Source of the DNA: Bedellia somnulentella
Lineage: Eukaryota; Arthropoda; Insecta; Lepidoptera; Bedelliidae
Assembly: GCA_963576735.1 (NCBI GenBank)
Contig: OY755170.1
Span: 23,792,875 to 23,856,874 of the forward strand
DNA length: 64,000 bases
Direction of reading: 5' to 3'
Within the stretch, counting starts at the first letter, position 1; the number at the start of each line of letters is the position of its first letter. Positions 10,811-22,900 of the stretch are shown in pieces. Position numbers and translations under genes: made by a program. A model generated the notes under the pieces. That model was not told the DNA's origin and did not search any database. It saw only the letters and a list, made by a program, of their open reading frames with translations.

Positions 10811-11950
10811 TGTTCAAAAGTTTTCTGTTTAATTGGAAATTTTTGATTTTCTGCACATGTTTATTTCCTTTATTTACTTTTCCGACGTTATTATAAGGTA
10901 AACAATACTTTTAATCTTACTAAAAAAAGATGTAAAAACATCACATAAATTGAAAGCAAAAAGATAATAATTGTTTCAGCTGGATTTACAGAACATTAGG
11001 ATAAAACGAGCGTATTCACAAAACAGAATTATTCGCAGTAATTTTAATCATGCATTTATCATCATAACCGAAACAAAATAATTTTACGAGGAAAGAAATA
11101 AACAAAAAGCATGTTCCGGTTAGAAGATTTGAACTCACGCCCATATCAACAGCGCATGGCCCCTAATGCGTTGGACCATTTCGTACTATCAAAACAGGGT
11201 GAAATTAACGATAATATTACGATTGTTATTAAACTGATAATGTAAAGCAAAACAAGCGACTATGTTGCGCACAACCAAAATAAATTATCTAAAAAAGCGC
11301 GGGAAGCGGCAAGCAGCTCTATTACAGAAAAATTCGATACAAGCTCTGCGCATGAAGGCTAACAGCCATCTGCCGCCCCGTTCTCCGCACAGGGACCCGC
11401 TCCAGATTGACATTGAAATTTAGGGAAAATGCTTTATAACTCCATAATTAGGATGAAAAGACAAAAATTATTCATACAGATGATAGACTACTCAGTTGTC
11501 TACGCAAATATTACGTAATCGATAACATATATGCAGTATTCTGACAGCAATATCAGACTTTACGATAAAAAAGTCCCCCACAAATTATTTTTTTTCTTAG
11601 TCGATTATTATTGAAAACGAATGAGAACCGTCATTATTGAAGAAAAGATATTGAACTTGAACATATATTTTATTTAGAGTGTGATTGTTTCATTGAGCAG
11701 ATTTCATTGAGTTTGAAAACTACCAAAATCAGTGAAATTTTCGAGGGAGGCCCTTAAGCATTATTCTCTGAGTGCCTTAAACAGTTTAGCATTCGTATAT
11801 GTATTTATTTTTTATATCATCTTTCACACCACAAGATTCACGATCACCCAGTTGTTTCAAATGTATTTTAATTTAGCACCATAGATAACAACTACGTAGA
11901 TATTTAAGGCTCATTAGGTTTCCAATAATGATTTAGTAAAAACATTAAAT
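10811..11950. other. AT-rich stretch with one tRNA-like remnant
   Basis: Apart from 11126-11200 no feature is recognised. Confidence 0.4.
11126..11200 (-). repeat. tRNA-like remnant
   Basis: Reversed sequence has AATGGTCCAACGCATTAGG and GAGTTCAAATCTTC, with tRNA-like spacing. A decayed tRNA pseudogene or SINE head; fold not checked. Confidence 0.4.
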
Positions 11951-12320
11951 GCTACGTGATAGCTCAGTGGGTAGAACACCGGTTAACGTGCAAGCGACTA
12001 GTGTTCAAATCCCGGATCAGGCCTACACCAATTTGTCTTTTCTAAAGACATATGTGTGGTTAATTTATCATGGTTGTTAACAGTGAGGGAAAACATCGTG
12101 AGGAAACCCACATGGCTGAATTGTACTTAGTCATGTGACAGTGTATTCGTACAAAACGGCGATAGGCCTGCCCCGTATCACGTGAGTTCACTGTCCATGC
12201 AAAACGTGGGTACTCTGAACAACAGGTGACAAAGTCACGTGACGTTCAGAAGTATTAGTACCTCAGCCAACCCCTTCGGGGATATTCGGCGTGAACGTTT
12301 ATGTTATTATGTATGTTATA
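11951..12320 (+). repeat. SINE-T, full-length copy upstream of peritrophin paralogue 1
   Basis: A box TAGCTCAGTGG and B box GTTCAAATCCC are intact, with a TTATG-type end. Its end is ~200 bases before the TATA box at 12524. Confidence 0.9.
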
Positions 12321-12450
12321 AAATAAGATTTAACAAAAACATTTCATATGAAGAGTATTCGTATTTGAACAGAGTCTCAACATCTCTTGAAATAGAACTT
12401 TTATGTCTGTTTGCGTACCATAGACATTGACGGATTATCACAGTGTATTA

Positions 12451-12560
12451 AAATAATCGGTTGATAAGGATTAATCCCGTTCTATGAAATTTACGATTTC
12501 CTTTTAATGTTTATCAGTTTCAGTATAAAAGCAAACAGTAGAAAACAGCGTTAGACAGTC
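12451..12560 (+). promoter_or_regulatory. Core promoter of peritrophin paralogue 1
   Basis: A TATA box (TATAAAAG, 12524-12531) lies 31 bases upstream of ACAGTC at 12555, which fits the arthropod CAGT initiator. The start codon is 142 bases below the TATA. Two GATA-type sites, GATAAG at 12463 and TTATCAG at 12511, recur at nearly the same distances in the paralogue's promoter. GATA factors drive many insect midgut and fat-body genes, so midgut control is an inference. Confidence 0.8.
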
Positions 12561-12665
12561 TTGTAATCACAACTGCTTCTGTCCCATCCGTATACTATCC
12601 AACGGTGTTTCATATCTTAATTATTCTTTATTTTATACTATCATCTTTAATTTAGTGAAAACAAA

Positions 12666-15600
12666 ATGATCGGTAAGTGAAACATCTACGAAATTTTAAT
12701 AATATTTATTAGAATATAATTGCAGATGAGCCACAAGTAGACGCACTGTGTCAATAGAAATTATGTTATTTTAACAGCGAATAATTAATGGTGTTATATA
12801 TATAACATGATGTACTTTAAGCTATGCGTTTGTTTTGAATCTGGAGCAACCTTTTATAATACTTATTGGTTTTTGAGTTATAGATTTAAAACCAAGATTT
12901 ATGTTAGAAGGGTTATGTAGTTTGTCTCCCAATTAGTGCATAGTTACCGGGATTGTTAAAGGTGCAATCTCTCTTTCATCTCTTTAACTGTAGGAGTTAT
13001 ATAAGTACTCATTTATCGAGTCTGTTTATTTTTTTAAAACAGAGTAACATCTAAGCTGCTCTTAAATGGGCACATTGCTTTTATGAAAAATATATTTAAT
13101 GACTATCTAAAAAGAAACTTCAATGCCCCGGGTATTGCTCTTATTTCAATCACGTCATGTCTTTCAATTGGTTTGTGTTCATTCAAATACGATGACGTTT
13201 ACCTTATCTAAAGAGATATAGTACTATTTGTACTTAAGGATAATTTGTAAAATTATCAACAAGCAATCTCGTCCTTACATCTTGAAGATAGGTATTACCC
13301 ACTCTTGGGTGAGTAATGTAACATAAGTGTGTTTTCAACGAATTAAACAATTCATAACAACAAAGCAATAACAGTTAGATCTTGACTTTCATTTTGTATC
13401 ATTTTGATTAGATTTATAATGATCTATCACTGAAAAATTTAAGAATAAGTATTAAATAAGTTCATGCATAGGAATATTTCGTGCCGCCATCACTAATAGC
13501 AAATCTTTAGAAAATTTCACTACTAGGGTTGCCTTCTAGAGAGATTTAGTTAAATATTAAATAATTTTATTTTTGTACTAAGACAAAAAGGTGCTGAATG
13601 TATTGTCTAACGATTCGCAATTTACATTATTTTCCAGGAAAATTCTTAGTACTCGCTTTGACCGTATCGGTGGTGCTCGCCGAGAAGCCTTTTGCAGGAG
13701 TTGACCCCAACACCCTGCAATGCGACCCTCAAGGGCTCGAATATCTGCTACTGCCAAGTTACACCGACTGCAACAAATTCTACATGTGCACTCATGGCAA
13801 GGAAGTCGAGTTCTCATGCAGTGGTCAACTGATCTTCGACTTTGAATTGCAGGTCAGTTAGTTGAGACATGGGTGTGCTGAGTAGTGTCGGCTTAGAATA
13901 GCACTACCCCATTTTATTCCGGTGGGTGAATGTAAGAGGCGACAGTGGCAGTTCCAAAAGTGGCAGAGGAATTTTTAATTTTTCGGCTCTGGCTACCCCA
14001 TTTAGGGATTTATAGCCGTGAGTGTATGTATGTTAGTTGAGACATATTTTTTTGTAAAACTGTACATATGGCTTGGCCATTATCTATAAAAACTTACTAA
14101 AGCACATTTTAGCGGTTGGGATTTTAACTACAGACCTCGCGTGCTATTATTATACTTTCTCATTTGTCATAGCAAGTCGTGTGACATCATGTGTATTTTA
14201 TTAAGCAACGAGGCGCGGCTTTTCTTTAAAAAACTGTCCGCTCGCCTTGTGGAAGTGTGTGGTGATCCCAGAGCTGGCAGCTACCTCGGCCAACGCATTA
14301 GCTTGGCCATCCAAAGAGGAAATGCTGCTAGCATATTGGGCACGTTACCCTACACCGAAAACGATGAATTTCACGAAATTTTTCGTTTGTAATATATACA
14401 TATTTGGCTATAATTTAATTTTTATACTATCAATGTAAATATTTTTTATTTGAATTTCATTTAATAAATTTAGTTATTTTGCCTAGCGACATAATGTCAG
14501 TAATCGTAATTTAAATAAACGAAATTTTAATTAATATCGAGTGCTCAATGTTACTGTAATGTTAGTAGAGGACGACCACAGAGGACACTTTGGATCAATT
14601 AGAAAATGTGCTCAAAAAGGCATGTATGAAAAGATTGATGGATGTGAACGAAGCCAGCGAGGTTTGCCAGGATCGTACAAAGTGGCGATCGATAGTCTCT
14701 GCCTACCCCAATGGGAACTAACGGCGTGAGAATATGTCTGTATGTATGTATCGAGTGCTCAATAATTAATTTCTTTGCTCCATAATTAAGAAACAATTAG
14801 GCTTGTTGTATGAGACCACCTTTAAATGTTTATTTTGATTTGATTCATTGCTTTTGCAGTCAAATTAATGCGGTTTATGACTTGCAGCTTAGTGACAACA
14901 AATCAAATCAAAGTCAGGAAAGGGAGCAAAGCTACATTAATGGGGTGCATTTTACCTTTATGGTACTCATATAAAGAGTAATTTGCAATTTAGAAAAGTG
15001 TTGAACTATAGTGCTTAAATGATGTAAATGATGTAGACGAATTAAATAGTATGTTTCCATTGTAATATTGTAGGGTTGCAACTGGCCAACTGATGCTAAG
15101 TGTATTCTACGACAAGAAGACAATCTGGAGGAAGGATCTGGAGCTGAAGATCCTGAATGGCTTAACGATGGTGACGACAAAGACCCTAAACAAGGTAAAA
15201 TACTCATACAATCAAGTTAGGTACTAGATTCTGTTGGTTACTATATTATGCCAGGGTTAATTTTATAATTATATTAATATATAAACTTTAAAAAAATATT
15301 TAATGCAAAATCAAGTAAAGGAATATTTTGATTCCGCATTTCTTAATTATTTGGTGACAAAATTTTTGATGCCGTGAATTGATGCTCAAGAATCTGGTGG
15401 CATTTAAAGTTTTTTTGACAAAAAATATCATCACCAATAATTCTTTTATCATTCATGGAATAGTAACAGTACAAATTTTCACAGACGCTTTGGAGGAAGC
15501 TGCTCATTTAGCTGAGAAAATCCTGAACTGCAAGTATCATTTGCAAGCATCAAGACAAATCGCATACAAGTAAGATATTTAATAAATGTAATGTATTGAC

Positions 15601-16375
15601 AAGTAAAAATATGTTATGATTATGAAGAAAGCTATAAAAGAAGCTAATCTGGTTTTAACAGTTGACTGTTCTTTTTAATATAACTCTTCCGTTTAATCAC
15701 TTAACTCTTAAAAAGTCTTTACGCGGTGCGCGATTCTACGTATTATCACGCACAGCGGACGACACAGGCTATTCTCACTGTGCGTGTCAGTCTGTATAGA
15801 TCTTTAGGTAGCTTCATTATCAAAATGGAAAGTGAAACAGAATATCGTGGCTAAAGCTGATTAAACGGACTATTCCAACCTTTGAAGTTACCTACCCGTG
15901 ACAGATACGCGAACACCACCACGCACGCGCCGTGGTAGCTCGCACGAGAACCTTTCCACTATGCGTCGTGCGAGCTAATGCGAAAGCTATTCAATAGCTT
16001 ATAGATTAGCTTTATTTTCTATATGACGCAATTCTCACGACAATTAAACGAGGCAATTATTTTGGTCCCTAAAATAACATTTGCTTGTATAATTCTAGTG
16101 TATTCAGCCTTATCCACGAAAATGACACAACATATAGTTGCCAACATTTTTAGTTGTAATAAGTTATAATTTACCTTTACGAACCCAATGTTTCTTACAG
16201 GGGAGACTGCCAACGTTTCTGGCGATGCTCCAACGGCCTGCCTGTAGCTGAGTACTGCTCCGACGGACTGTTCTTCAACGACATCAAACAACAGTGTGAC
16301 TTTGAGGCCAACGTTCGCTGCAACGCCAACGAGCACTCGGACTTGGAGCTCAATGGAGAGTTCATCGCCTACTAA
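12666..16375 (+). CDS. Secreted two-domain chitin-binding protein (peritrophin-A type), paralogue 1
   Basis: Five coding exons: 12666-12672, 13638-13852, 15074-15194, 15485-15569 and 16201-16375, all with GT-AG borders and continuous frame, give 200 residues. Exon 1 codes only Met-Ile and the first base of Gly. Residues 1-17 form a signal peptide (MIGKFLVLALTVSVVLA). Two type-2 chitin-binding (CBM14/peritrophin-A) domains follow, with cysteines 31, 47, 53, 63, 76, 84 and 130, 146, 152, 162, 175, 183. The spacing is identical in both: 15, 5, 9, 12, 7. The acidic linker, about residues 86-114, is rich in Asp and Glu. In the family such proteins bind chitin in cuticle or in the midgut peritrophic matrix, so this is extracellular. 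A paralogue with the same exon phases lies at 19970-25572. Intron 2 carries a family B copy and two LINE fragments; intron 4 has no recognised element. Obstructor-like cuticular and peritrophin roles cannot be separated from sequence alone. Confidence 0.94.
13879..14031 (+). repeat. Family B repeat with internal deletion (intron 2, peritrophin paralogue 1)
   Basis: Head and tail are joined with ~85 central bases missing, from AAGAGGCGAC directly to AGTGGCAGTTCCAAAAG. Confidence 0.85.
14207..14475 (+). pseudogene. 3' fragment of the RT-nuclease element, inside intron 2 of peritrophin paralogue 1
   Basis: The frame 14210-14392 codes 60 residues ending at TAA. The last 59 match the C-terminus of the 43771-45594 protein at 50 of 59 positions, including GDPRAGSYLGQRIS and IQRGNAASILGT. 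Everything upstream is missing, as expected from 5' truncation by target-primed reverse transcription. It lies sense to the host gene, between its exons 2 and 3. Confidence 0.88.
14540..14758 (+). pseudogene. RTE LINE 3' end in intron 2 of peritrophin paralogue 1
   Basis: Plus-strand copy of the RTE C-terminus (RTKWRSIVSAYPNGN-like, ending CCCAATGGGAACTAACGGCG) followed by TATG repeats. It lies immediately after the RT-nuclease fragment. Confidence 0.75.
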
Positions 16376-16579
16376 CTCGCACCTCTACATTGACTTTCAT
16401 TGACCATTCAATATTGTGTTTTCGCATGAATAATATCAGCAGTATTGGTGGATACATATTCAGTGGATGCTGATTATCCATTCGGTGTTGTATGATATCG
16501 AGTATGACGAATTCACCCTCTTTTCATTTTTTTCACGTTTCTATTAAGATGGTATGGCAGTTCTATGTGTTACTTGTAC

Positions 16580-16585
16580 AATAAA
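16580..16585 (+). terminator. Polyadenylation signal of peritrophin paralogue 1
   Basis: Canonical AATAAA 205 bases after the stop codon, giving a 3' UTR of roughly 220-235 bases. The UTR segment 16408-16515 is nearly identical to that of the paralogue. Confidence 0.75.
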
Positions 16586-16589
16586 CTAT

Positions 16590-19083
16590 TATTTTCTGAC
16601 TAATGTTTTCATTAACCAATCCAAAAATCCACTGAATTTCAAATAATGAGACGATAATGTAAATATTTTAGACACAGAAAACTGTCTTAAGTTCCACTCC
16701 AAAATTATGTCACGGATATCTCGTTGTTTTATAATAATAGAAATGGTACCAAATCAGGGGATATAAATAACTGTTACACAGTTAGCCAGTTGATCATATT
16801 TGCACACTTGTTCCCCTTGTAACAAAAGTCGTTTTTTTTTCACAATAACAAGTATTTATATTAGATTGCAATTGCATGCAAATGCATTAAAAATATGGCG
16901 AGCGAAGCTTCATTAACACTGCGCTCTGCACGTTTCTGGGCTCCTCCTAGACCGTCTTAGACGTTTAAGTGATAGTGACTAAACTTGGCATGATAGCTAG
17001 GGCCCACCATGACACGGTGATTGTTTTGAAGACTATAACATAAAGCTTGAACATTTGAGGAATAATCATAATTCAAAGTTGCCATGTTGAACAACGGTTC
17101 GCTTTGCTCCTTTGAAAAAAAATATAACTAGGAATTCGTAGCCAAATGGTAAGTGGTCGGAGTTTCTTCGTGTTTGTCTGTCTGTCCGTGTGTCACAATA
17201 ATTTATTTCCAAAACTATTAAGTCGAAAACTAATAGGCATATATAAACTGTGAACCGCTTCATACAAAAGGGGCTCCTACGCATACATCAAAAAAAAAAA
17301 TCGTTGAACCCGAACATGTAGGGTTCGTCATTTAATAAGTCTTTAAAAATGACTAAAAATGTGTGATTCTTTATCTTCTTCGAATGTTACCACACCAGAA
17401 AAACCTTTCACCACTTCTGGGCCGAAACCTTTATTTCCAGCTAAATGAAAAATTACTCTAAGTAACGATGATTCTTCTGCCGAAGATATTTTCTAATGGC
17501 AAAGACAATTTTTTTGGCTACTTTTAAATAATATTATTTAATAATTTACTTAAGTAATAAATGTAATTGCTATTTTAAATTTTAAGCGATACTAATTAGT
17601 ATCACTAATTAATAAATATAGCTCCTATCTAAGGCTTCGTCTAAAAGCAATCATTGCTGTGAGATAATCGTCATTTCTGTGTAACATTATTTCATATTTT
17701 TTTATTCTTTTAATTTCAACTTCTAGAAATCACTTTAAGATAATCTTAATATTGACATTGTTTGTTATATTTTTAAGTCTTTGATCCATTGAAGAGAGTT
17801 TACGGTTTGATTTTTAATTATTTTCCGTCATTCCTGTAATTTCCTTTTCCGTAATTTAAGTTTCGCTAAGTTTTTTAATAAATAAATAAATATTGAACTC
17901 TGTCGTTATTTTATTCTAGTATAACTATCGTAAATACGTCTTAGGTGTGAAATTTACGCGCTTCTGCGATTTTTTTTAATTTTTTCTTTTATAATAGAAT
18001 CACTCATTATCTGTGCTAGTTTGTAGTATTATATTATTATTCTATCCATATATTATATGCACAAGCATAAAAATAACACGGCAATCGTGAGAATGGTAGT
18101 GCACCTTGCTAGTTCACTATATATTACATAAACTTTTAAGTAGAGTATGTGTTCCTCGAACTTAACCAAAAAAAAACAATAAATAAAGAAGGAAAACACA
18201 TAAATAAAAACTAATTGTCATTTTATTATCGCAGTGTGTTGTTCTAGACCCAACTCCGCTCATTAAATGCAGTCTCACGTAAAATCCTATTAATGTGAAA
18301 GTTTCGATGTTTAGATGTTTGTGTGTTTTAGGCAAAAAGACTCCTCAAGTACATTATGTTTATGAAAGAAATATGGCAGAATGCTAGATGATGACTTTAA
18401 TTATAACATAGGATACTTTCTATCCCGAAAAAACTTTACCAATAAAACATTCACGCCTGATTGAACTAAGAGTACCGGAAAAAACGCCTTAAGCTTTGTC
18501 ATAAGCAAATTTGACAGTACGAAGTCTGTCGGGTTAGCTAGCTATACATAATTAGGAATTAAATCGATGTTTCCATTAATTCATCAACTAGGTCTATCAA
18601 TAAAAACTATTTTCGTTTGTTGATTCACTTTTCTACAGATTGACAAGCACTTGAATGTTGTCCTGCAAAAAAGTATCACATCAGTTGACACTAAGTTTTA
18701 GAAGAATATCTCTGACAATACAGCTTCGTTTCGGCTGTTTGTCTTGCGTCACTTAGGATCAGTTTGACTTAAAGTCTTTAATTAATTACTAATATTTCAA
18801 CCAAATCTACGTTAATATTTATTAATATAGTATATAATAATTGTAAATAAAGAAAACTTACCGAAATGATACAAAAAAACAGTTTGTTGATATCCACCCA
18901 TCAGTAACATACTTTCATTACTGCGCTTTCTTCTGCGAATATCTATCGCAATGACATTGCCCTATTATTGTTTTATTATAAAAAGTGATTAACAATTGAT
19001 AACTAAAAGGTGATTTACATTTATTTGTTTCGAAGAATAGTATCTATGGTATATTTAACATAAATACATATGTTATTGAGTAT
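16590..19083. other. Spacer between the peritrophin paralogues
   Basis: AT-rich with the decayed repeat at 17090-17345; no exons are seen. The second promoter follows at 19752. Confidence 0.5.
17090..17345 (-). repeat. Decayed relative of the GGAACCCTAAAA-ended repeat
   Basis: Reversed, it has GTGACACACGGACAGACAGA and CATTTGGCTACGAATTCCTA at the matching positions. Confidence 0.45.
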
Positions 19084-19268
19084 ACATATATATACTCACG
19101 GCTATAAATACCTTAACGGGGTAGCCAGAACTTTGGAATTGAAAAATCCTCAGCCACTTTTGGAAGTTCATTGGGGAAAAGATCGTTATACTTAATAAAT
19201 GTTTTTGGTGACGGGTCTCCAACCACATCGCCCAAAAATCACTTAATAAGCCCCTATACCCTTAGTCT
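19084..19268 (-). repeat. Family B repeat
   Basis: Reversed tail TATATATACTCACGGCTATA; truncated head. Confidence 0.85.
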
Positions 19269-19751
19269 ATAGTTCTAGTCCTTAGTTATATTTAAACTAT
19301 ACATATTACATTACATGCATAGCATAGAAATCTGTCCAGTAATACATACGGCAGCAGTTCTACCGTGATGTAAAATTGGTAAGCGGAAAGCTTTATCTAC
19401 TTCGATTGGAATAATAGGTACGAGTATGCTTTTTAGCAAACTACTGTTACAATTTCGCTTTTTAAAATTATGTCAATACAGCTGTTGGAGGAGTTGCCAT
19501 CTTTCTATACTCTATCTTAAATATCGAAACATTAATTGTAAAGTGTGTATCGGGTGATGCTCATCAATATATTTCTATAGTCATTTTTTATGGCAAGAAT
19601 ACAACAGTCCCTGGTAGAAAGTACGGACACAATAACTCGTATTCTCTCTTATAATATAATTAAACATTTAAGAAATTCAACAATAAAATGCACAAAGATG
19701 CCAAACAAGTGTCATTAGCTTACAATCGATTCAAACGGATTATCATATAAT

Positions 19752-19863
19752 ATTAAAATTATCGGTCGATAAGTTATAATCCCGTTGATTTTAATTTATG
19801 ATTTCCTTCTAAATTATCAGTTTACGTATAAAAGCTAAGACCTGGAAGTATGGCTAGACAGTC
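19752..19863 (+). promoter_or_regulatory. Core promoter of peritrophin paralogue 2
   Basis: TATAAAAG at 19827-19834 stands 31 bases before ACAGTC at 19858 and 143 bases before the start codon. GATAAG at 19768 and TTATCAG at 19814 match the layout in paralogue 1: 59 versus 61 bases, and 13 versus 13 bases, from the TATA. The leader CTGCTTCTGTCC is also shared. Confidence 0.8.
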
Positions 19864-19969
19864 TAGTACACACATCTGCTTCTGTCCTGACCGTATCTTA
19901 TTGCTGGTGTTCTATATCCCATTCTTTCTCTTTACTTATTTACTCCATCTTTTACGTTTTGGTTGCAAA

Positions 19970-22900
19970 ATGATTGGTAAGTGAATTTATCTTCGGTTAC
20001 GCTTGTGCCGTATTCGCCGAAATGCCATTATGGATTAGGCGTTTATGTTATTAGAAATTAAGATAATTAAACTGCGATTAGCTTGTGGTGATTATAAGAC
20101 GGGCGCTGATATGACATTAATTTATGCGAAGCGTTTGGTATAAACCTAGATAAGACATAGAATAGTTTTTCCTTCTCAGTCGTCAATATTCATTTAGTGC
20201 CTACGTTTCCTAAGAAACCCTTGTGAGTAATGGCAACAATGCGCTTTCTGGAAAATTTTCAGTAAAATTATAACTGTAATTTTGTGGCTTATATATGTAT
20301 GAAAATATCAAGAAAAAAATAATATTACTTAGTATTTTATAATTCAATAGATTCCTGACCTTAATTTAAGTGTGGCTACAAAAAAAAGCCAACCTCTTGA
20401 AAAGGTTTCGGCTCTCAAAAGTTAACCTCTTTACGCCATAAAAATATTACACACAGATTGTTAATAATTTGCCAAAAAAGATATTTCTGGGTATTTACTC
20501 CCAAATTATAATATATTAAATGTTTTAATGTAAAATTACCAAAGATTGTTTTTAAGAGAGCACATATTTTTATCTTTCTGGTATCTTTGGTATCACTCCC
20601 ACTCCCCACTATTTACATACATACATACATATACTCACGCCGTTAATTCCCAATGGGGTAGGCAGAGACTATCGATCGCCACTTCGTACGATCCTGGCAA
20701 ACCTCTCTTGCTTCGTCTACATCCATCAATCTTTTCATACATGCTCTTTTATTCTTCATACTTCGGACGCCTGCCTTTTTGAGCACACTTTCAATTTGGT
20801 CCAAGTGTGTCTTTCGTGGCCGTCTTCTACTAACATTACCTTCCACATTAGCTCTATAGATACCTTTTACCAATTTCCTATCATCCATCCTCTCGATGTG
20901 CCCAAACCATCTCAACATTCCTTTTTCTATCTTTCTTACAATATCATCTTTTACACCACACCTTTCACGAATCACATCGTTCCTCACACGATCACATAAC
21001 CTAACATTACAAACTTTTCTGAGGGACCTCATTTCTACTGCATTCACTCTGCTTTCATGCTTCTTCTGCCACACCCAACATTCACTGCCATACATAAGCG
21101 TAGGAACAAGAACGGCATTTATTTCCAGGTGAAAATTTATTTTTCTATATAATTTACGATGATAAGAATGAAGAAAGTGAAATAAACATTTAACATGCTT
21201 AGAGATTTCAAAAACAATATCTTTGTGTGTTCCTCTACCCGGATAAAAAAGCGTTAACATATACTAATTACTAAACGTTAATAAAAGGGATTAAAAAATG
21301 TGATGATCAAATAGATTCAATAACTCTACATATAAAAATTGGTGCTTCAAAGATGCTGTTTAAAAAGCATTTAAGCTAATCAGGAAGATAACAAAAAACT
21401 TAAATACGATTTAATAAAAGTGTCTTAAAAGCACGTGGCCTTAGTTTTTCAGGGCATAAATTTTGTACTTTTATTAAGCATCGTTATATGTGACCCACAG
21501 TATGAGCCATGTATTAGTTTTGAATGTATCATCATCATCATCATCAGCCAATAGATGTCCACTGCTGGACATAGGCCTCCCCCAAAGATGTCCACAACGA
21601 CCGGTCCTGTGCTGCCCTCATCCATTGGCTTCCCGCGACCTTTACCGAGCCGTCGGTCCACCTTGTGGGAGGCCTACCCACACTGCGAATGTATCAATGT
21701 AGTTGAATTAAATCGATAGTCTGTTACTTGAAATTTCACTCATAAATTCAATCTAAAGAATGCACAATATCAGCGACAGACTTGGCACATAAATATGTAT
21801 AATTAATTATATTAATTACCAATTGACAAATATGTACAGTACGTGGTGTACAAAATAATACAGTTTAAATTGGGTTTATTGATACAACATATTCAATTTC
21901 AAAAACATTCACGATAAAATTTTCCGTTGTAAAATAATATGAGGAAATGATTCTACGTGATGATTAATGTTTGTTCGGAAACGCTGAAAACTTGAATCTT
22001 TAATAAAGACGGTTAAATGATTAATACACGTTATCGCATCAGATCGCACGTCAAACATAATCGGTTACACGCAGCGATAAAATAGCATTTACATTGCGGA
22101 AAACAATACCGATTGTAAAATAGCTACCTAAGATTAGATTTTATAACACTAATCAGATTTACGACTTACATTCAGTCGCATATCTAATCTCATACGAGTG
22201 GATGTTCTTGTTACATCACTTTCATCGTTCATGTTTCATTGTTTTCAAAATAAGGCCTGTAGTCTAAAGATTTTCTTAACAGTCGATGGTCCTAATCATA
22301 AAAGAATGAATGACCTATGAGTATAGTAGGCACACTGCGAACTAAGTCGTAGGGCCATATAATTGAATAGAGATAAAGGATGTGCACTGCACCGTGCTAC
22401 TTGAGGATAAGCGAGAAAGATATAGGGGATATAAGTGTTATCGCTGAACGACTCAGTTCATGATGCGCCTTTCAGTTTTCATTGATAATGGTAGGAGTAT
22501 TAATTGAATTATAAAAAAATAATGTAAAATGAATATAAGTATTTTTGCCGTAGCTTTAAACTGCTGTACCGTAACCAACAAAGTGTCAATATATAGCGGA
22601 AATTAAAAAATAATAATTGCAAAAATGACAATCGTATCCTGTTTGGTATCAAAAAAGGTCTTTGCAGCCCATTAATATATATTTCATTTAAAATAATTAT
22701 ATATTTACTGTTAATGTTGTCATGTTAACCTGTGTCAATTTTATCACAAAAGAGTTTAGTTAATTTTTCACAATAAAGTTATTTACTCAGGTATTTTGAA
22801 GGTCAAAAACTAAAATTTTCTCACTCTATCATTTGCTTTGGCATGTTTTTGTAAAGAGAAGAAGTAAGAAAAAACTTCTTACTTTAAAATTTTAATATTT

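Noticed and set aside
21540..21692. Hypothetical plus-strand protein rich in Pro and Cys
   Set aside because: Opposite strand of a BovB/RTE-like LINE C-terminus.
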